Positions 33,974 through 43,277 of a DNA stretch of 64,000 nucleotides are shown in pieces; the stretch's first letter is position 1; the number at the start of each line of letters is the position of its first letter. Below the pieces are notes generated by a model. The model made no database searches. It was not told where the DNA came from and was given only the letters and a program-made list of their open reading frames with translations. Location: assembly GCA_964589935.1 (NCBI GenBank), contig CAZPVD010000001.1, positions 434,001 through 498,000 on the forward strand. The letters run 5' to 3'. The DNA comes from VHCN01 sp964589935. GTDB taxonomy: Bacteria > Verrucomicrobiota > Verrucomicrobiia > Limisphaerales > VHCN01. The translations under genes and the position numbers were made by a program.

Positions 33974-36900
33974 ATGAAGCACCTGCTTGTTTTGATCGGT
34001 TTACTTGCGCTCGTCGTGATCTGCTCGGCGGGCGACTTTCCAGTCCCCTACAATTCCGGATCTGACACCAATGGCGCGCCGATGCCCGCTGCTGAGGCTG
34101 CCGCAAAGTTCAAAGTGCCGCCCGGCTTCAAGGTCAGCGTCTTCGCCGCCGAGCCGGACGTGCAGAATCCCATCGCGATGACGTGGGATGCGCGTGGGCG
34201 GTTGTGGGTCGTGGAGAATTACACCTATGCCGAGCGTGCGAAAAAGTTCGACCTTCATCTGCGCGACCGTGTGCTCATTTTCGAGGACACGAACGGTGAC
34301 GGCCATTTCAGTTCGCGCAAGGTTTTCACCGAGGACGTGCAGATGGCGACGAGCATCGAAGTCGGCCGCGGCGGCGTGTGGCTGATGTGCCCGCCGCAAG
34401 TGTTGTTCATTCCACTCAACAAAAATGGCGACGCGCCCGCCGGCCCGGCGGAAGTGGTGCTCAACGGGTTCACTGTGCCGCCAGAGAACTATCACAACTT
34501 CGCCAACGGCCTGCGCTTCGGCCCGGATGGCTGGCTTTACGGACGCTGCGGCGCGTCGAGTCCGGGCGAGATCGGTGCGCCGGGCACGCCCAAGGAGCAG
34601 CGCATTCCCATGCGCGGCACGATGTGGCGGTATCATCCGGTGCGCAAAGTTTTCGAGGCGTTGAGTGGCGGCTGCACGAATCCGTGGGGCCACGATTGGG
34701 ACGAGCATGGCGAACTTTTTTTCATCAACACGGTCAACGGCCAGCTCTGGCATGGCATCACCGGCGCGCATTACGTCCGCCCGCACACGATTGATCCGAA
34801 CCCGCGCGTCTATGGCCTGATTGACCAGCACGCCGACCACTGGCACTTCGACCTCGGCAAAGGCTGGAACCAAAAGGCTGTGAACGATTCGCGGAATGTG
34901 GATGCCACGGTGGACGCGCTCGGTGGCGGTCACGCGCACATCGGCATGATGATTTACCTCGGCGACAACTGGCCCGCCGAGTATCGCGGAAAACTTTTCA
35001 CTTGGAATATGCACGGCCGACGCGCGAACCAGGAAATTCTGGAACGCTCCGGCTCCGGTTACGTCGGCCATCACGGCAAAGACATTTTGCTCGCCGAAGA
35101 CAAATGGTTTCGCGGCATGGAACTCAGCTACGGCCCCGATGGCGGCGTGTTCGCGCTCGACTGGAGCGACACCGGCGAATGTCACAACGCCAACGGCGTC
35201 AGCCGCACGAGCGGCCGCATTTTCAAAATAACTTACGGCAACCCGAAACGTGTCGAACCATTTGACCTGGCGAAATCCGACTCGCGCGAGTTGGCGAAGC
35301 AGCACACGCACGCGAACGAGTGGTTTGTTCGTCAAGCGCGCATCGAACTTGCAGCCCGTGCCAGCGACGGCCGCGAAACGGAAGCTGCAAAAGTGCAACT
35401 CCACGAAATGTTCGAGAAAGACGCCGACGTGGTTCACAAGCTGCGCGCCCTCTGGTCGCTCCATGCCATCGGCGCAACAGACGAGACATTCCTCACCGCT
35501 CAACTGCGACACAAGAACGAGCATGTTCGCGCGTGGGCCGTCCGACTGCTGACCGACGCATGGCCGCTCGACACCACGCTGAGTCAGCGGCCTTCGCAGA
35601 GCGCCGGTTTCCAGACGGGCGCGCGCATCGTTTCCGTTTTCAGCCGCCTCGCACGCGAGGACAGGTCCGCGCTCGTCCGCCTCGCGCTCGCCTCCACGCT
35701 CCAGCGCCTGCCCGTCAGTCAGCGCGCCGAACTCGCCACCGTGCTCGTCGCACACGCCGAGGACGCGAACGATCACAATCTGCCGCAGATGATTTGGTAT
35801 GGCCTCATTCCGGTCGCCGATTCCGACGCGGGCGCGTTGTCGAAGCTCGCGGCAAAATGCGAACTGCCGTTGACGCGACAGTTCATCGCCCGCCGTCTCG
35901 CCGAGGACATTGAGAAAAATCCCGCGCCCGTGAACGACTTGCTCAAGCTGACCGTCGCCAAATCGGCCGCCTTTCAAGCCGACATCCTTGCTGGCATTTC
36001 CGATGGCCTCACCGGCTGGCGCAAAGCGAGGAAACCAGCCGCGTGGGATTTGCTCGCAAAGAAACTCACCGGCTCCGCAGACGTCGGCATACGTGACCGC
36101 GTGCGCGACCTGAGCGTGCTCTTCGGCGACGGCCGCGCGCTCGACGAGGTGAAGCGCGTCGCGCTCGACAAGGACGCCGACCTCAGCGCCCGCAAGGCCG
36201 CGTTGCAAACGCTCATCGAGAGCCGGCCGCCGGAACTGCGGCAGGTCTGCGAGCAGTTGCTTTCTGTGCGCTTCCTCAACGCCGTCGCCGTCCGCGGACT
36301 GGCGCAGTTCGACGACCTTGTCATCGGAGAGAAGCTCGCGAAGAGCTACCGCAACTTCCATCCGTCCGAGCGCGGCCCGGTGATGGAGACGCTCGTTTCG
36401 CGGCCGACGTTCGCGAAGGCGCTGTTGAACGAAATTGCCGCCGGAAAGATCGCGCGCGAGGAAGTGACGCCCTTTTACGCGCGGCAAATCCGCAGCTTCA
36501 ACGACCCCGCGCTGACGAAGCAGCTTTCCGAAACGTGGGGCGAGATGCGCGAGGCCGCCGCCGACAAGCAGCAACTCATCAAGAAGCTCAAGTCCCAGCT
36601 CACATCCGACGTGCTGGCAAAAGGCGACAAGAGCGCGGGCCGCGCGGTGTTCAACCTTGCCTGCGCCGCGTGCCACACGCTTTACGGCCACGGCGGCGCG
36701 GTCGGCCCCGACCTCACCGGCGCGGGCCGCGACAACCTCGATTACCTCCTCGACAACATCGCCGACCCCAGCGCGGTCGTGAACGCCGACTTCCGCATGA
36801 CGGTCTTCAACCTCAAGGACGGCCGCGTCATCAACGGCATCATTTCCACGAAAACCGCGCGCACGGTCACCCTCAAAACGATGACGGAGGTCGTCGCCCT

Positions 36901-37063
36901 CGGGCGCGACGAGATTCAGAGCCAGCAGGAGTCGTCGCTCTCGCTGATGCCCGATGGATTGCTCGAAGCGCTCACGCCCGCGCAGACCCGTGATTTGATC
37001 GCCTACCTTATGCACCCGTCGCAGGTGCCGCTGCCGCCTCAAAGCGGTGACAGTTCAAACTAG
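33974..37063 (+). CDS. Secreted PVC-type heme-binding CxxCH protein
   Basis: A 1029-residue exported protein. The start is ATG 33974 with signal MKHLLVLIGLLALVVICSAG. The N-terminal half is a propeller-type dehydrogenase-like domain (PVC membrane-bound dehydrogenase family): FKVPPGFKVSVFAAEPDVQN, DARGRLWVVENYTY, GLRFGPDGWLYGRCGA and FALDWSDTGECHNANG. The middle (about 430-830) is helical and HEAT-like. The C-terminal cytochrome domain has CAACH at 897-901 and the ending typical of this family (VGPDLTGAGRDNLDYLLDNI, then a domain with DGRVINGIIS). These proteins are numerous in Planctomycetes and Verrucomicrobia and are presumed periplasmic sugar/polyol-type dehydrogenases, though few have been tested. 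It probably heads an operon with the PIG-L and esterase genes. Confidence 0.93.
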   Translation: MKHLLVLIGLLALVVICSAGDFPVPYNSGSDTNGAPMPAAEAAAKFKVPPGFKVSVFAAEPDVQNPIAMTWDARGRLWVVENYTYAERAKKFDLHLRDRVLIFEDTNGDGHFSSRKVFTEDVQMATSIEVGRGGVWLMCPPQVLFIPLNKNGDAPAGPAEVVLNGFTVPPENYHNFANGLRFGPDGWLYGRCGASSPGEIGAPGTPKEQRIPMRGTMWRYHPVRKVFEALSGGCTNPWGHDWDEHGELFFINTVNGQLWHGITGAHYVRPHTIDPNPRVYGLIDQHADHWHFDLGKGWNQKAVNDSRNVDATVDALGGGHAHIGMMIYLGDNWPAEYRGKLFTWNMHGRRANQEILERSGSGYVGHHGKDILLAEDKWFRGMELSYGPDGGVFALDWSDTGECHNANGVSRTSGRIFKITYGNPKRVEPFDLAKSDSRELAKQHTHANEWFVRQARIELAARASDGRETEAAKVQLHEMFEKDADVVHKLRALWSLHAIGATDETFLTAQLRHKNEHVRAWAVRLLTDAWPLDTTLSQRPSQSAGFQTGARIVSVFSRLAREDRSALVRLALASTLQRLPVSQRAELATVLVAHAEDANDHNLPQMIWYGLIPVADSDAGALSKLAAKCELPLTRQFIARRLAEDIEKNPAPVNDLLKLTVAKSAAFQADILAGISDGLTGWRKARKPAAWDLLAKKLTGSADVGIRDRVRDLSVLFGDGRALDEVKRVALDKDADLSARKAALQTLIESRPPELRQVCEQLLSVRFLNAVAVRGLAQFDDLVIGEKLAKSYRNFHPSERGPVMETLVSRPTFAKALLNEIAAGKIAREEVTPFYARQIRSFNDPALTKQLSETWGEMREAAADKQQLIKKLKSQLTSDVLAKGDKSAGRAVFNLACAACHTLYGHGGAVGPDLTGAGRDNLDYLLDNIADPSAVVNADFRMTVFNLKDGRVINGIISTKTARTVTLKTMTEVVALGRDEIQSQQESSLSLMPDGLLEALTPAQTRDLIAYLMHPSQVPLPPQSGDSSN

Positions 37064-37140
37064 CGATTCCTTCGGAGGCGCTTTGCATCATACAGCGTTT
37101 TTCCGTGCGAGGTCTGGGCCGCTTTGTTTCAATCGGTGAT

Positions 37141-37929
37141 ATGAAATCAGCAAATCTTTCCCGCCGCGGTTTTGTCGCGCAAACCGCCGCCGTCGCCGGG
37201 CCTGCTTTGCTTGCGACGAACGCGCTTCCCGGAATCACGGCTGAGGCCGGTCGTGAACCCGGAAAATCCAAACCCGTCAACGTCCTTTGCGTTGGCGGGC
37301 ATCCGGACGATCCCGAATCGGGCTGCGCTGGAACGCTCGCGCGTTACGCCGAACTGGGCCACGCGGTAACGGTCGTCTATCTGACGCGCGGCGAACGAGG
37401 CATCAAGGACAAGTCCAATGACGAGGCGGCTGCGATTCGCAGCGCCGAGTGCGAAGCGGCGTGTAAAATCATCGGTGCGAGGGCGGTGTTCGCCGGCCAG
37501 ATTGACGGCTCGGCGGATTTCACGCGCACACGAGTTGAGGAGTTACGTCAACTGTTGGCAAAGGAAAGCCCGGACATTGTTTTCACCCACTGGCCGGTTG
37601 ACACGCACATGGATCATCAGGTGGCGAGCATGTGCACGATCCGCGCGTGCATGGCACTGCCGCGACGACCGCAGCTCTATTTCTTTGAGGTCAACAGCGG
37701 CAGTCAGACGCAGGGCTTCACGCCGAACACCTACGTGGACGTGACCGCGGTGCTCGAAAAGAAACGCGGCGCATTGCTCGCCCACCAAAGCCAGAATGGC
37801 GCGAACATCTGGCAGGCACATCACGAACCCATCGCCATCTGGCGCGGTCGCGAAGCCGGCGTCAAATTTGCCGAAGCCTTCGTGCGTTTGAACCGCGACC
37901 CTCAAAACACAAAGCTGCCGGGTCTGTGA
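37141..37929 (+). CDS. Tat-exported PIG-L/LmbE-family deacetylase
   Basis: A 262-residue zinc-dependent N-deacetylase of the PIG-L family, which acts on N-acetylglucosaminyl or similar groups. The start is ATG 37141; Arg8-Arg9 in LSRRGFVAQTAAVAGPALLA form a Tat signal. The catalytic motif HPDDPESGCAGTL begins at His54 with Asp56 and Asp57, and the second zinc site THWPVDTHMDHQ has His156 and His159. Export is unusual, since many PIG-L enzymes are cytoplasmic; secreted ones are common in PVC bacteria. It is 77 bp downstream of the PVC heme protein. The downstream esterase may start inside its stop codon (GTGA overlap). Confidence 0.9.
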   Translation: MKSANLSRRGFVAQTAAVAGPALLATNALPGITAEAGREPGKSKPVNVLCVGGHPDDPESGCAGTLARYAELGHAVTVVYLTRGERGIKDKSNDEAAAIRSAECEAACKIIGARAVFAGQIDGSADFTRTRVEELRQLLAKESPDIVFTHWPVDTHMDHQVASMCTIRACMALPRRPQLYFFEVNSGSQTQGFTPNTYVDVTAVLEKKRGALLAHQSQNGANIWQAHHEPIAIWRGREAGVKFAEAFVRLNRDPQNTKLPGL

Positions 37930-37964
37930 CGGCGCTCAAATTGAAATTTGAACCAGATTTTGGC

Positions 37965-38921
37965 ATGATTTTTCTCCCGGTGAATGTTCATTCGCGAACT
38001 TTTCATGCGGGTTTCGTTCCCGCGTTGTTTCTGTCCTTCATTGCTTTCGCGCCGGAAACTTCAGTGTTGGCAGCCGCACCCAATCCGGTTCCAACCCACG
38101 CTGACGTTTCCTACGGGCCGAGTCCGCATCAGCTCATGGACATCCATGCGCCGCCGCAAGGCACCGGCCCGTTTCCAGTGGTGCTGTGGTTTGGCGGAGT
38201 TTTTCAGGCGAGCAAACACGCGGCGGCGCTGGATCGGTTTCTTCCAGCGCACATCGCAGTGATTGCAGTCGAGACGCGGTCGCTGGCGGATGGGATGAAC
38301 GAGAGGGCAAATCCTCCGATTTCCTACGTCATGAACGATGCCTGCCGCGCGGTGCAGTTAGTGCGCCTGAACGCGGCAAAGTGGAACCTCGATCCTCGCA
38401 GGATCGCGGTCGCGGGAGGCTCGCAGGGAACTCTCCCGGCGTTGTATGTCGCGTGCGCCGGAGAGCGTGCCAATCCCAAATCGAGCGACCCGGCGGAGCG
38501 CGTCTCGACGAAGGTGACATGCGCGGGCGCCTACCGCAGCCAGCCGAGCATTGATCCGAAGCGGATGCAGGAATGGGTGGCAGGCGTGAAGTGGGGCGCG
38601 CCGGCACTGGGTTGCAGTTTTGAAGAGTCGCTGAAACGGCGGGAGGAATTGCTGCCGGTTATCTCGCTGTGGTCGCCGGATTACCTGCTGAACAAGGATG
38701 CGCCGCCGATTTATTTTGAAAATGAATGGGGACTGACCCGCCCGGAAACCGTTGAGGAGACAAACTACAAGGTTCATTCCCCCGCGTGGGCGGTGGGATT
38801 CCAAAAGCTGGCTCAACAGGCCGGCGCCACGGTTTATGTGAAATATCCGGATCATCCGACGGAGAAATACAAGGACATCTGGGATTTTCTCATTCGGCAA
38901 TTGAATGAAGTTGCTCCTTGA
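37965..38921 (+). CDS. Secreted alpha/beta hydrolase (esterase-like)
   Basis: A 318-residue exported hydrolase. Two starts are possible: a GTG at 37926 overlapping the upstream stop, or ATG 37965, which gives a better-proportioned signal peptide (hydrophobic FVPALFLSFIAFAP, cleavage near VLAAAP). The alpha/beta hydrolase core shows FPVVLWFGGVFQASKHAAAL near 75, the helper segment MNDACRAVQLVRLNA, and the nucleophile elbow GGSQGT with Ser near 154. A C-terminal YPDHPTEKYKDIWDF holds the probable catalytic His. The pattern is that of acetylxylan-esterase-like and BD-FAE-like proteins of PVC genomes. The substrate is not known; its neighbours suggest polysaccharide or glycan processing. Confidence 0.8.
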   Translation: MIFLPVNVHSRTFHAGFVPALFLSFIAFAPETSVLAAAPNPVPTHADVSYGPSPHQLMDIHAPPQGTGPFPVVLWFGGVFQASKHAAALDRFLPAHIAVIAVETRSLADGMNERANPPISYVMNDACRAVQLVRLNAAKWNLDPRRIAVAGGSQGTLPALYVACAGERANPKSSDPAERVSTKVTCAGAYRSQPSIDPKRMQEWVAGVKWGAPALGCSFEESLKRREELLPVISLWSPDYLLNKDAPPIYFENEWGLTRPETVEETNYKVHSPAWAVGFQKLAQQAGATVYVKYPDHPTEKYKDIWDFLIRQLNEVAP

Positions 38922-39078
38922 AGACTGAGCCGGCGCAGGTCTTCTCCCGCAAACAGTGTGAAAGAGGCTGGACAGCAAAGTTGTCCAAGCGCACGGTGTT
39001 CGCATGAATCACGAAGACATCTCAGCATCGTTGCATCCCGTGTGTGGCAGACCGGCTCCTGCCGGATTCGTTCGTGCG

Positions 39079-39771
39079 ATGAGTTCTCGTTTGCTCGTGT
39101 TGATGGCGCTGCTTCTGGCTCCCTCGTTCGGCTCCGCCGCTCAGTTCGTTCTCTTCGATGTCACCTTCCCTTTCACCAAGGATGACGCGGACAATTCCAA
39201 ACCAAGCAAGTCGCATTACTACGTCAAGGGTGACAAGCTCAACCCCGACCGGCCGCGCGATTGGACGGCGCCCGTGGACTATCGCAACGGCACCGTCCAC
39301 ATTCGCATTGAAGTCTTGGAGAAGCCCGCCGGCGGCGAACCGACCACGTGGAGCATCTGTTACATCCCGAACAAGGGCCAGGGCAACGGCTACGGCTGCA
39401 CCGGCACGGACCTCTACAAGGAGAAAGGCGTGTATGAGAAGGACGTTTCGATGAAAGCCTTCTGGCAAAACGACGCGATCGTGTGGACGGAAGGCATCAA
39501 GCAGATGGACTTGGTGATGAAGGACGGTAGTGGAGGCAGCGGCCATGTTCACAAACGATCCGATCCGGAGAAATTCTTCCCGACCAAAATTCGCATGACG
39601 GTCGTGCAAGTTTCAGCGGGTTCAACTTACGATCCGAGCTTGGTCCCGAATCTTCCACGGAAAACCGATTCGGAAAACGGAAAGCAAAAGAAGAGCGATT
39701 CCGAGAAAAATGGCAAGCCAACCATCAGCTTGGATCCAAATGCCTGCTGTGACCCCACCAAGCAGCGGTGA
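39079..39771 (+). CDS. Secreted hypothetical protein
   Basis: A 230-residue exported protein of unknown function. The start is ATG 39079, which gives a signal peptide (MSSRLLVLMALLLAPSFGSA); upstream in-frame codons add 25 residues without export features. The mature part looks like a single beta-rich domain (FVLFDVTFPFTKDDADNSKP, then SHYYVKGDKLN, TVHIRIEVLEKPAG, WSICYIPNKGQGNGYGCTG), with an Asn/Gly/aromatic-rich centre that may bind sugar or metal. The tail is lysine/serine-rich and ends CCDPTKQR. From memory this resembles a family found in planctomycete and verrucomicrobial genomes but without a name. Confidence 0.6.
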   Translation: MSSRLLVLMALLLAPSFGSAAQFVLFDVTFPFTKDDADNSKPSKSHYYVKGDKLNPDRPRDWTAPVDYRNGTVHIRIEVLEKPAGGEPTTWSICYIPNKGQGNGYGCTGTDLYKEKGVYEKDVSMKAFWQNDAIVWTEGIKQMDLVMKDGSGGSGHVHKRSDPEKFFPTKIRMTVVQVSAGSTYDPSLVPNLPRKTDSENGKQKKSDSEKNGKPTISLDPNACCDPTKQR

Positions 39772-39820
39772 GTTGCCCGCCGCGCAAAGCGATCACGCGC
39801 CTACAAGGGAGAATCGTTCA

Positions 39821-41086
39821 TCACGGTTTCGTGGCGGTAGGCTTGGCCTGCGGCGCGCGCGGCGACTGCGGGTTCAGGTTTTTGAGCCACCAGTTGTTGT
39901 TGCCACGGTTGTATTGGTCCCAGCCCTTCTCGCCGAGCGCGCCTTTCACGGACTTCTCGGTCTCCTGCTGGATGGAGGCCAGCGCGGCGCTTCGCTGTTC
40001 TTCGGTCAGGTTGCGATCATTGCGCACGTTTGACGCCTGCTCCTCCGCGACCTTCTTCATGTCCCAAACCTGTCTTGCCTCGGCCGTGCCGAGGTCGGCG
40101 CGCTTGGCGGCACGCAGCATCTGTTGGAATTGCCAGTCCTGGGCCAGCTCGTAATCCTTGTAACGCGCGTCACCCAAGGTCTGCTTGATCTGCTCCTTGA
40201 GTTGATTCTCCGCCTCCTGCCGCTTCTTGCGTTCGTCCTCCGACTCATCGCCGCGCGACATGGGGCTGAACTCGTCGTCGAACGCCTTGCGGACTTTGTA
40301 GATCGCCATGAACTCCTGCTCGCTCGGCTCGAAGCCGCTAACCTGCGCACGCATCGAGTTGGCGGTCATTGAGAAGCGCAGGTCAAACTGTAGCGCCTCC
40401 TCGGGCGTGAGGCCCTGTTTCACTGACGCCTCCATCTCCTTCTGTAGCTTCTGGAAATCCCGGCCGTCCGGCTGGCCGTCCTTGGAGAGCTTTGCCATTT
40501 TCGCCTGCATGTCGGCGAAGGCCTTGAGCACCTGCGTCTTCTTCTCGTCGGGCAGGAAGTCCATCATCGTCTCGAATGGGTTGAATATCTGCGCGGCCTG
40601 CTGCTTGAAATCCGGCTCGATGCCCAGCGTGCGCAGGAAAGCGGTCCGCTCCTCGTCAAGCACGCGCAGCTTGTCCACGACTTCAGGCTCGGCGCTGGTC
40701 ATCCACGGATTGCCGGCCTTCCAAAACTCGAACTTCTTCGGCCCGCCGCGCACCAGCTTCTTCTTCTGGTCGTAGAGCTTGTTCACGTCCGCAAGGATGA
40801 TGTCGCGGATGGTCTCCTCCGGGCAGCCGATTGAGCGGAGATTGCCGATGTATTCCTTGTAGTCGGGCGATTCGACGGCCTGCCAGTTGAATGTTTTCAC
40901 GACTGTGTTCGTGATGGTCTGGGACACCACGCGTGGCTTGGCGGCCTTCTCCTTCGGCGAGGCAGCCGGTTGTTCGATGGCAGGTTTGGCGGGTGGACGT
41001 TCCGCTGTCGCCGGCTTGCGGAAGGCATAGTAGCCCAGCGCGGCGTTGACGATGAGCGAAGCGAAGAGCAAAGCTTTGAAGTTCAT
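39821..41086 (-). CDS. Hypothetical membrane-anchored helical protein
   Basis: A 421-residue protein with one N-terminal membrane segment (KALLFASLIVNAALGYYAF, about 4-22) and then a Pro/Ala/Lys-rich linker. The rest is strongly helical and charged (many Lys, Glu, Gln), with FNWQAVESPDYKEYIGNLRS near 68, which begins a conserved segment IGCPEETIRDIILADVNKLY, and long helices such as EEVVDKLRVLDEERTAFLRT. This architecture is common in uncharacterised verrucomicrobial proteins: the anchor faces the periplasm and the helices form a rod. No catalytic motif is visible. It is divergent from the DUF1549 gene at 41280. Confidence 0.65.
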   Translation of the reverse strand: MNFKALLFASLIVNAALGYYAFRKPATAERPPAKPAIEQPAASPKEKAAKPRVVSQTITNTVVKTFNWQAVESPDYKEYIGNLRSIGCPEETIRDIILADVNKLYDQKKKLVRGGPKKFEFWKAGNPWMTSAEPEVVDKLRVLDEERTAFLRTLGIEPDFKQQAAQIFNPFETMMDFLPDEKKTQVLKAFADMQAKMAKLSKDGQPDGRDFQKLQKEMEASVKQGLTPEEALQFDLRFSMTANSMRAQVSGFEPSEQEFMAIYKVRKAFDDEFSPMSRGDESEDERKKRQEAENQLKEQIKQTLGDARYKDYELAQDWQFQQMLRAAKRADLGTAEARQVWDMKKVAEEQASNVRNDRNLTEEQRSAALASIQQETEKSVKGALGEKGWDQYNRGNNNWWLKNLNPQSPRAPQAKPTATKP

Positions 41087-41279
41087 GGCGGTGACTGGGT
41101 TTGCGGACAGTCAGAAAACACCGAAGCGCCAAGTTTGGTCGCAAAAAATAAACGTGCCTGTGATCGCAGGCCAAAGCGCGCCGATGCTGCTGCGCAGAAT
41201 AGCAAGCTTGGGGGATTATTGAACACGCTCAATAAAATGGCGCTTGAGATTTTCAGCATGAAAGCGTTGTTATGACCAT

Positions 41280-43277
41280 GTGAAAGCAAACCCGTCCCCG
41301 CGATTATCGAGCCTGCTGCGCCGGGTTGCGAAGCGATCAGGGGTTTTCAATTCATTCCTAGGTTTGCTCGCCGCTGCGGTGGTCACGGTGAATGTTTCGG
41401 TTGCATCCGCGGCGGTTCAAAAGGCCGACCGTTGGTGCTTTCAACCCCTGCAAGCACCGGTTCCGCCTGTCCCGAAAAACAGGGCATGGGTAATCAACCC
41501 GGTGGACGCCTTTGTGCTTGCCCGGCTTGAAGAAAACAAACTTGCGCCGGCTCCCGTGGCAAACCGTGTGGTGTTGCTTCGTCGCGTTCATTTTGACCTG
41601 ACCGGGTTACCGCCATCGCCGGAAGAAGTCGAGACGTTCTCGAAAGACACCCGGCCTGAAGCCTACGCGGAGCTGATCGAACGCCTGCTCGCTTCACCTC
41701 AATATGGCGAGCGCTGGGCGCGGCACTGGCTCGATGTGGTGCGTTACGCGGACACCGGCGGCTTTGAGCACGATTTGTCGTATCGCAATGCGTGGCGTTA
41801 TCGCGACTACGTCATCCGCGCCTTCAATGGGAACAAGCCGTTTGATCGTTTCATTCAGGAACAAGTCGCCGGAGACGAGTTGTGGCCGGATGATGCCGAT
41901 GCAGTTACGGCAACCGGACTCTACGCCGTCGGGCCGGTGTCGCAGGATTCCGCGATGATGTCCACGCAGCTTGAATACGAGTGGCTCACCGACGCGGCCG
42001 ACACGACGGGCGCGGCCTTTCTCGGCCTCACTTTCGGTTGCGCGCGATGTCACGATCACAAATACGACCCGCTGACGCAGCGCGATTATTTTGGGTTGCA
42101 GGCGATTTTTGCGGCGAGCGACCGCCCGTATCCCGACGCGGTGCGGGAACATCGCATAAAGGGTCTCAACGGCATCCTCGCCGACGTGCCGATTCCGAAG
42201 GAACTGCAAGACGATCCGCGTTGCACGATCAAAACGGAGGAGAAAACCGGCCTGCGACTTTTTCATCGCGACGCGCCGATGGAAATTCACCGTTTGCAGC
42301 GCGGCGAATTGAGCAAGCCAAATGAGTTGGCGCAACCGGCCCTGCCTGCCATATTCAATGTGGATGAAAAGAGGTTCAATCCTGCCGTCGTTCCATTCAG
42401 CCAGCGCCGTGTGGTTCTCGCAAAATGGCTGGTGTCCGCGGAGAACCCGCTCACCGCGCGGGTCATCGTGAACCGCGTGTGGGCCTGGCATTTTGGGCAG
42501 GGCATCGTCCGCACTCCGAACGATTTTGGAATGCAGGGCGAATTGCCGACGCATCGCGAACTGCTCGACCGGCTGGCCGCGGACTTTGTGGAACACGGTT
42601 GGGATTTGAAGCGGCTGCACAAGCTCATCTTGTCATCGGCAACGTATCAAATGCAGAGCGCCGGAAGTTCGGCGCAGGCGCGGGCGAGCGATCCTGAGAA
42701 CCGCCTGTTCTCGCATTTCCCGCGGCGGCGGCTGGATGCGGAAACGATCTGGGACAGCTTGCACGCCTGCGCGGGCACGTTGAACTTGAAACAATTCGGC
42801 CCGTCCGTGGTGCCTCCGCTGAACAAAGAGGAGTTGAGCGGGCTGTTCGGCGCGAGCGGCAAGTGGCCTGTCACGAAAGATTCGGCCGAGTTCACGCGGC
42901 GCGGCATTTACATGTTCGAGCGCCGCACTTTTTTGTTCCCGATGTTTGACGCCTTTGACCCGCCGGACGTGATGGCGAGTTGCGCGCGGCGATTCGAGAC
43001 GATTGTGCCCGCCCAGGCGCTGGCGTTGCTCAACAGCGAGGCCGTGCAAGGCCAGGCGCGCGAGTTTGCGCGACGCCTGCTCAGGGAATGTCGCGATGAG
43101 CCGGACAACATTTCCGCGCGCGCGTGGCTGCTGGCATTCAATCGTCCGATAACGCGGAGTGAAGCCGACCGTGTCCGCTCATTCCTGCGCGCCCGCGGCG
43201 GGTTGTCGCGCGAGGAGGCGCTCACTGAACTCTGCCTCTCCTTGTTCAATGCCAACGAATTCGTGTTCGTTGACTGA
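41280..43277 (+). CDS. Secreted DUF1549-DUF1553 protein lacking the PSCyt1 domain
   Basis: A 665-residue exported PVC-type protein, much shorter than the paralog at 26831. It begins with GTG 41280 (no ATG in frame nearby) and a signal peptide containing FLGLLAAAVVTVNVSVASAA. Directly after it comes the start of DUF1549 (WVINPVDAFVLARLEENKL, then LRRVHFDLTGLPPSPEEVET), so the N-terminal PSCyt1 cytochrome domain and the LamG domain are absent. The DUF1549 motif GCARCHDHKYDP is kept, with CxxCH at 254-258. DUF1553 follows (AKWLVSAENPLTARVIVNRV near 382). The stop codon overlaps the start of the DUF1501 gene (TGATG), a sign of translational coupling. Confidence 0.9.
   Translation: MKANPSPRLSSLLRRVAKRSGVFNSFLGLLAAAVVTVNVSVASAAVQKADRWCFQPLQAPVPPVPKNRAWVINPVDAFVLARLEENKLAPAPVANRVVLLRRVHFDLTGLPPSPEEVETFSKDTRPEAYAELIERLLASPQYGERWARHWLDVVRYADTGGFEHDLSYRNAWRYRDYVIRAFNGNKPFDRFIQEQVAGDELWPDDADAVTATGLYAVGPVSQDSAMMSTQLEYEWLTDAADTTGAAFLGLTFGCARCHDHKYDPLTQRDYFGLQAIFAASDRPYPDAVREHRIKGLNGILADVPIPKELQDDPRCTIKTEEKTGLRLFHRDAPMEIHRLQRGELSKPNELAQPALPAIFNVDEKRFNPAVVPFSQRRVVLAKWLVSAENPLTARVIVNRVWAWHFGQGIVRTPNDFGMQGELPTHRELLDRLAADFVEHGWDLKRLHKLILSSATYQMQSAGSSAQARASDPENRLFSHFPRRRLDAETIWDSLHACAGTLNLKQFGPSVVPPLNKEELSGLFGASGKWPVTKDSAEFTRRGIYMFERRTFLFPMFDAFDPPDVMASCARRFETIVPAQALALLNSEAVQGQAREFARRLLRECRDEPDNISARAWLLAFNRPITRSEADRVRSFLRARGGLSREEALTELCLSLFNANEFVFVD

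Noticed and set aside
34001..37042. A 1013-codon open frame antisense to the PVC heme-protein gene
   Set aside because: It lacks any protein family resemblance, and its composition (Ala/Arg/His/Val-rich) is typical of the complementary frame of a GC-rich gene. The plus-strand gene has a signal peptide, a heme motif and conserved blocks.
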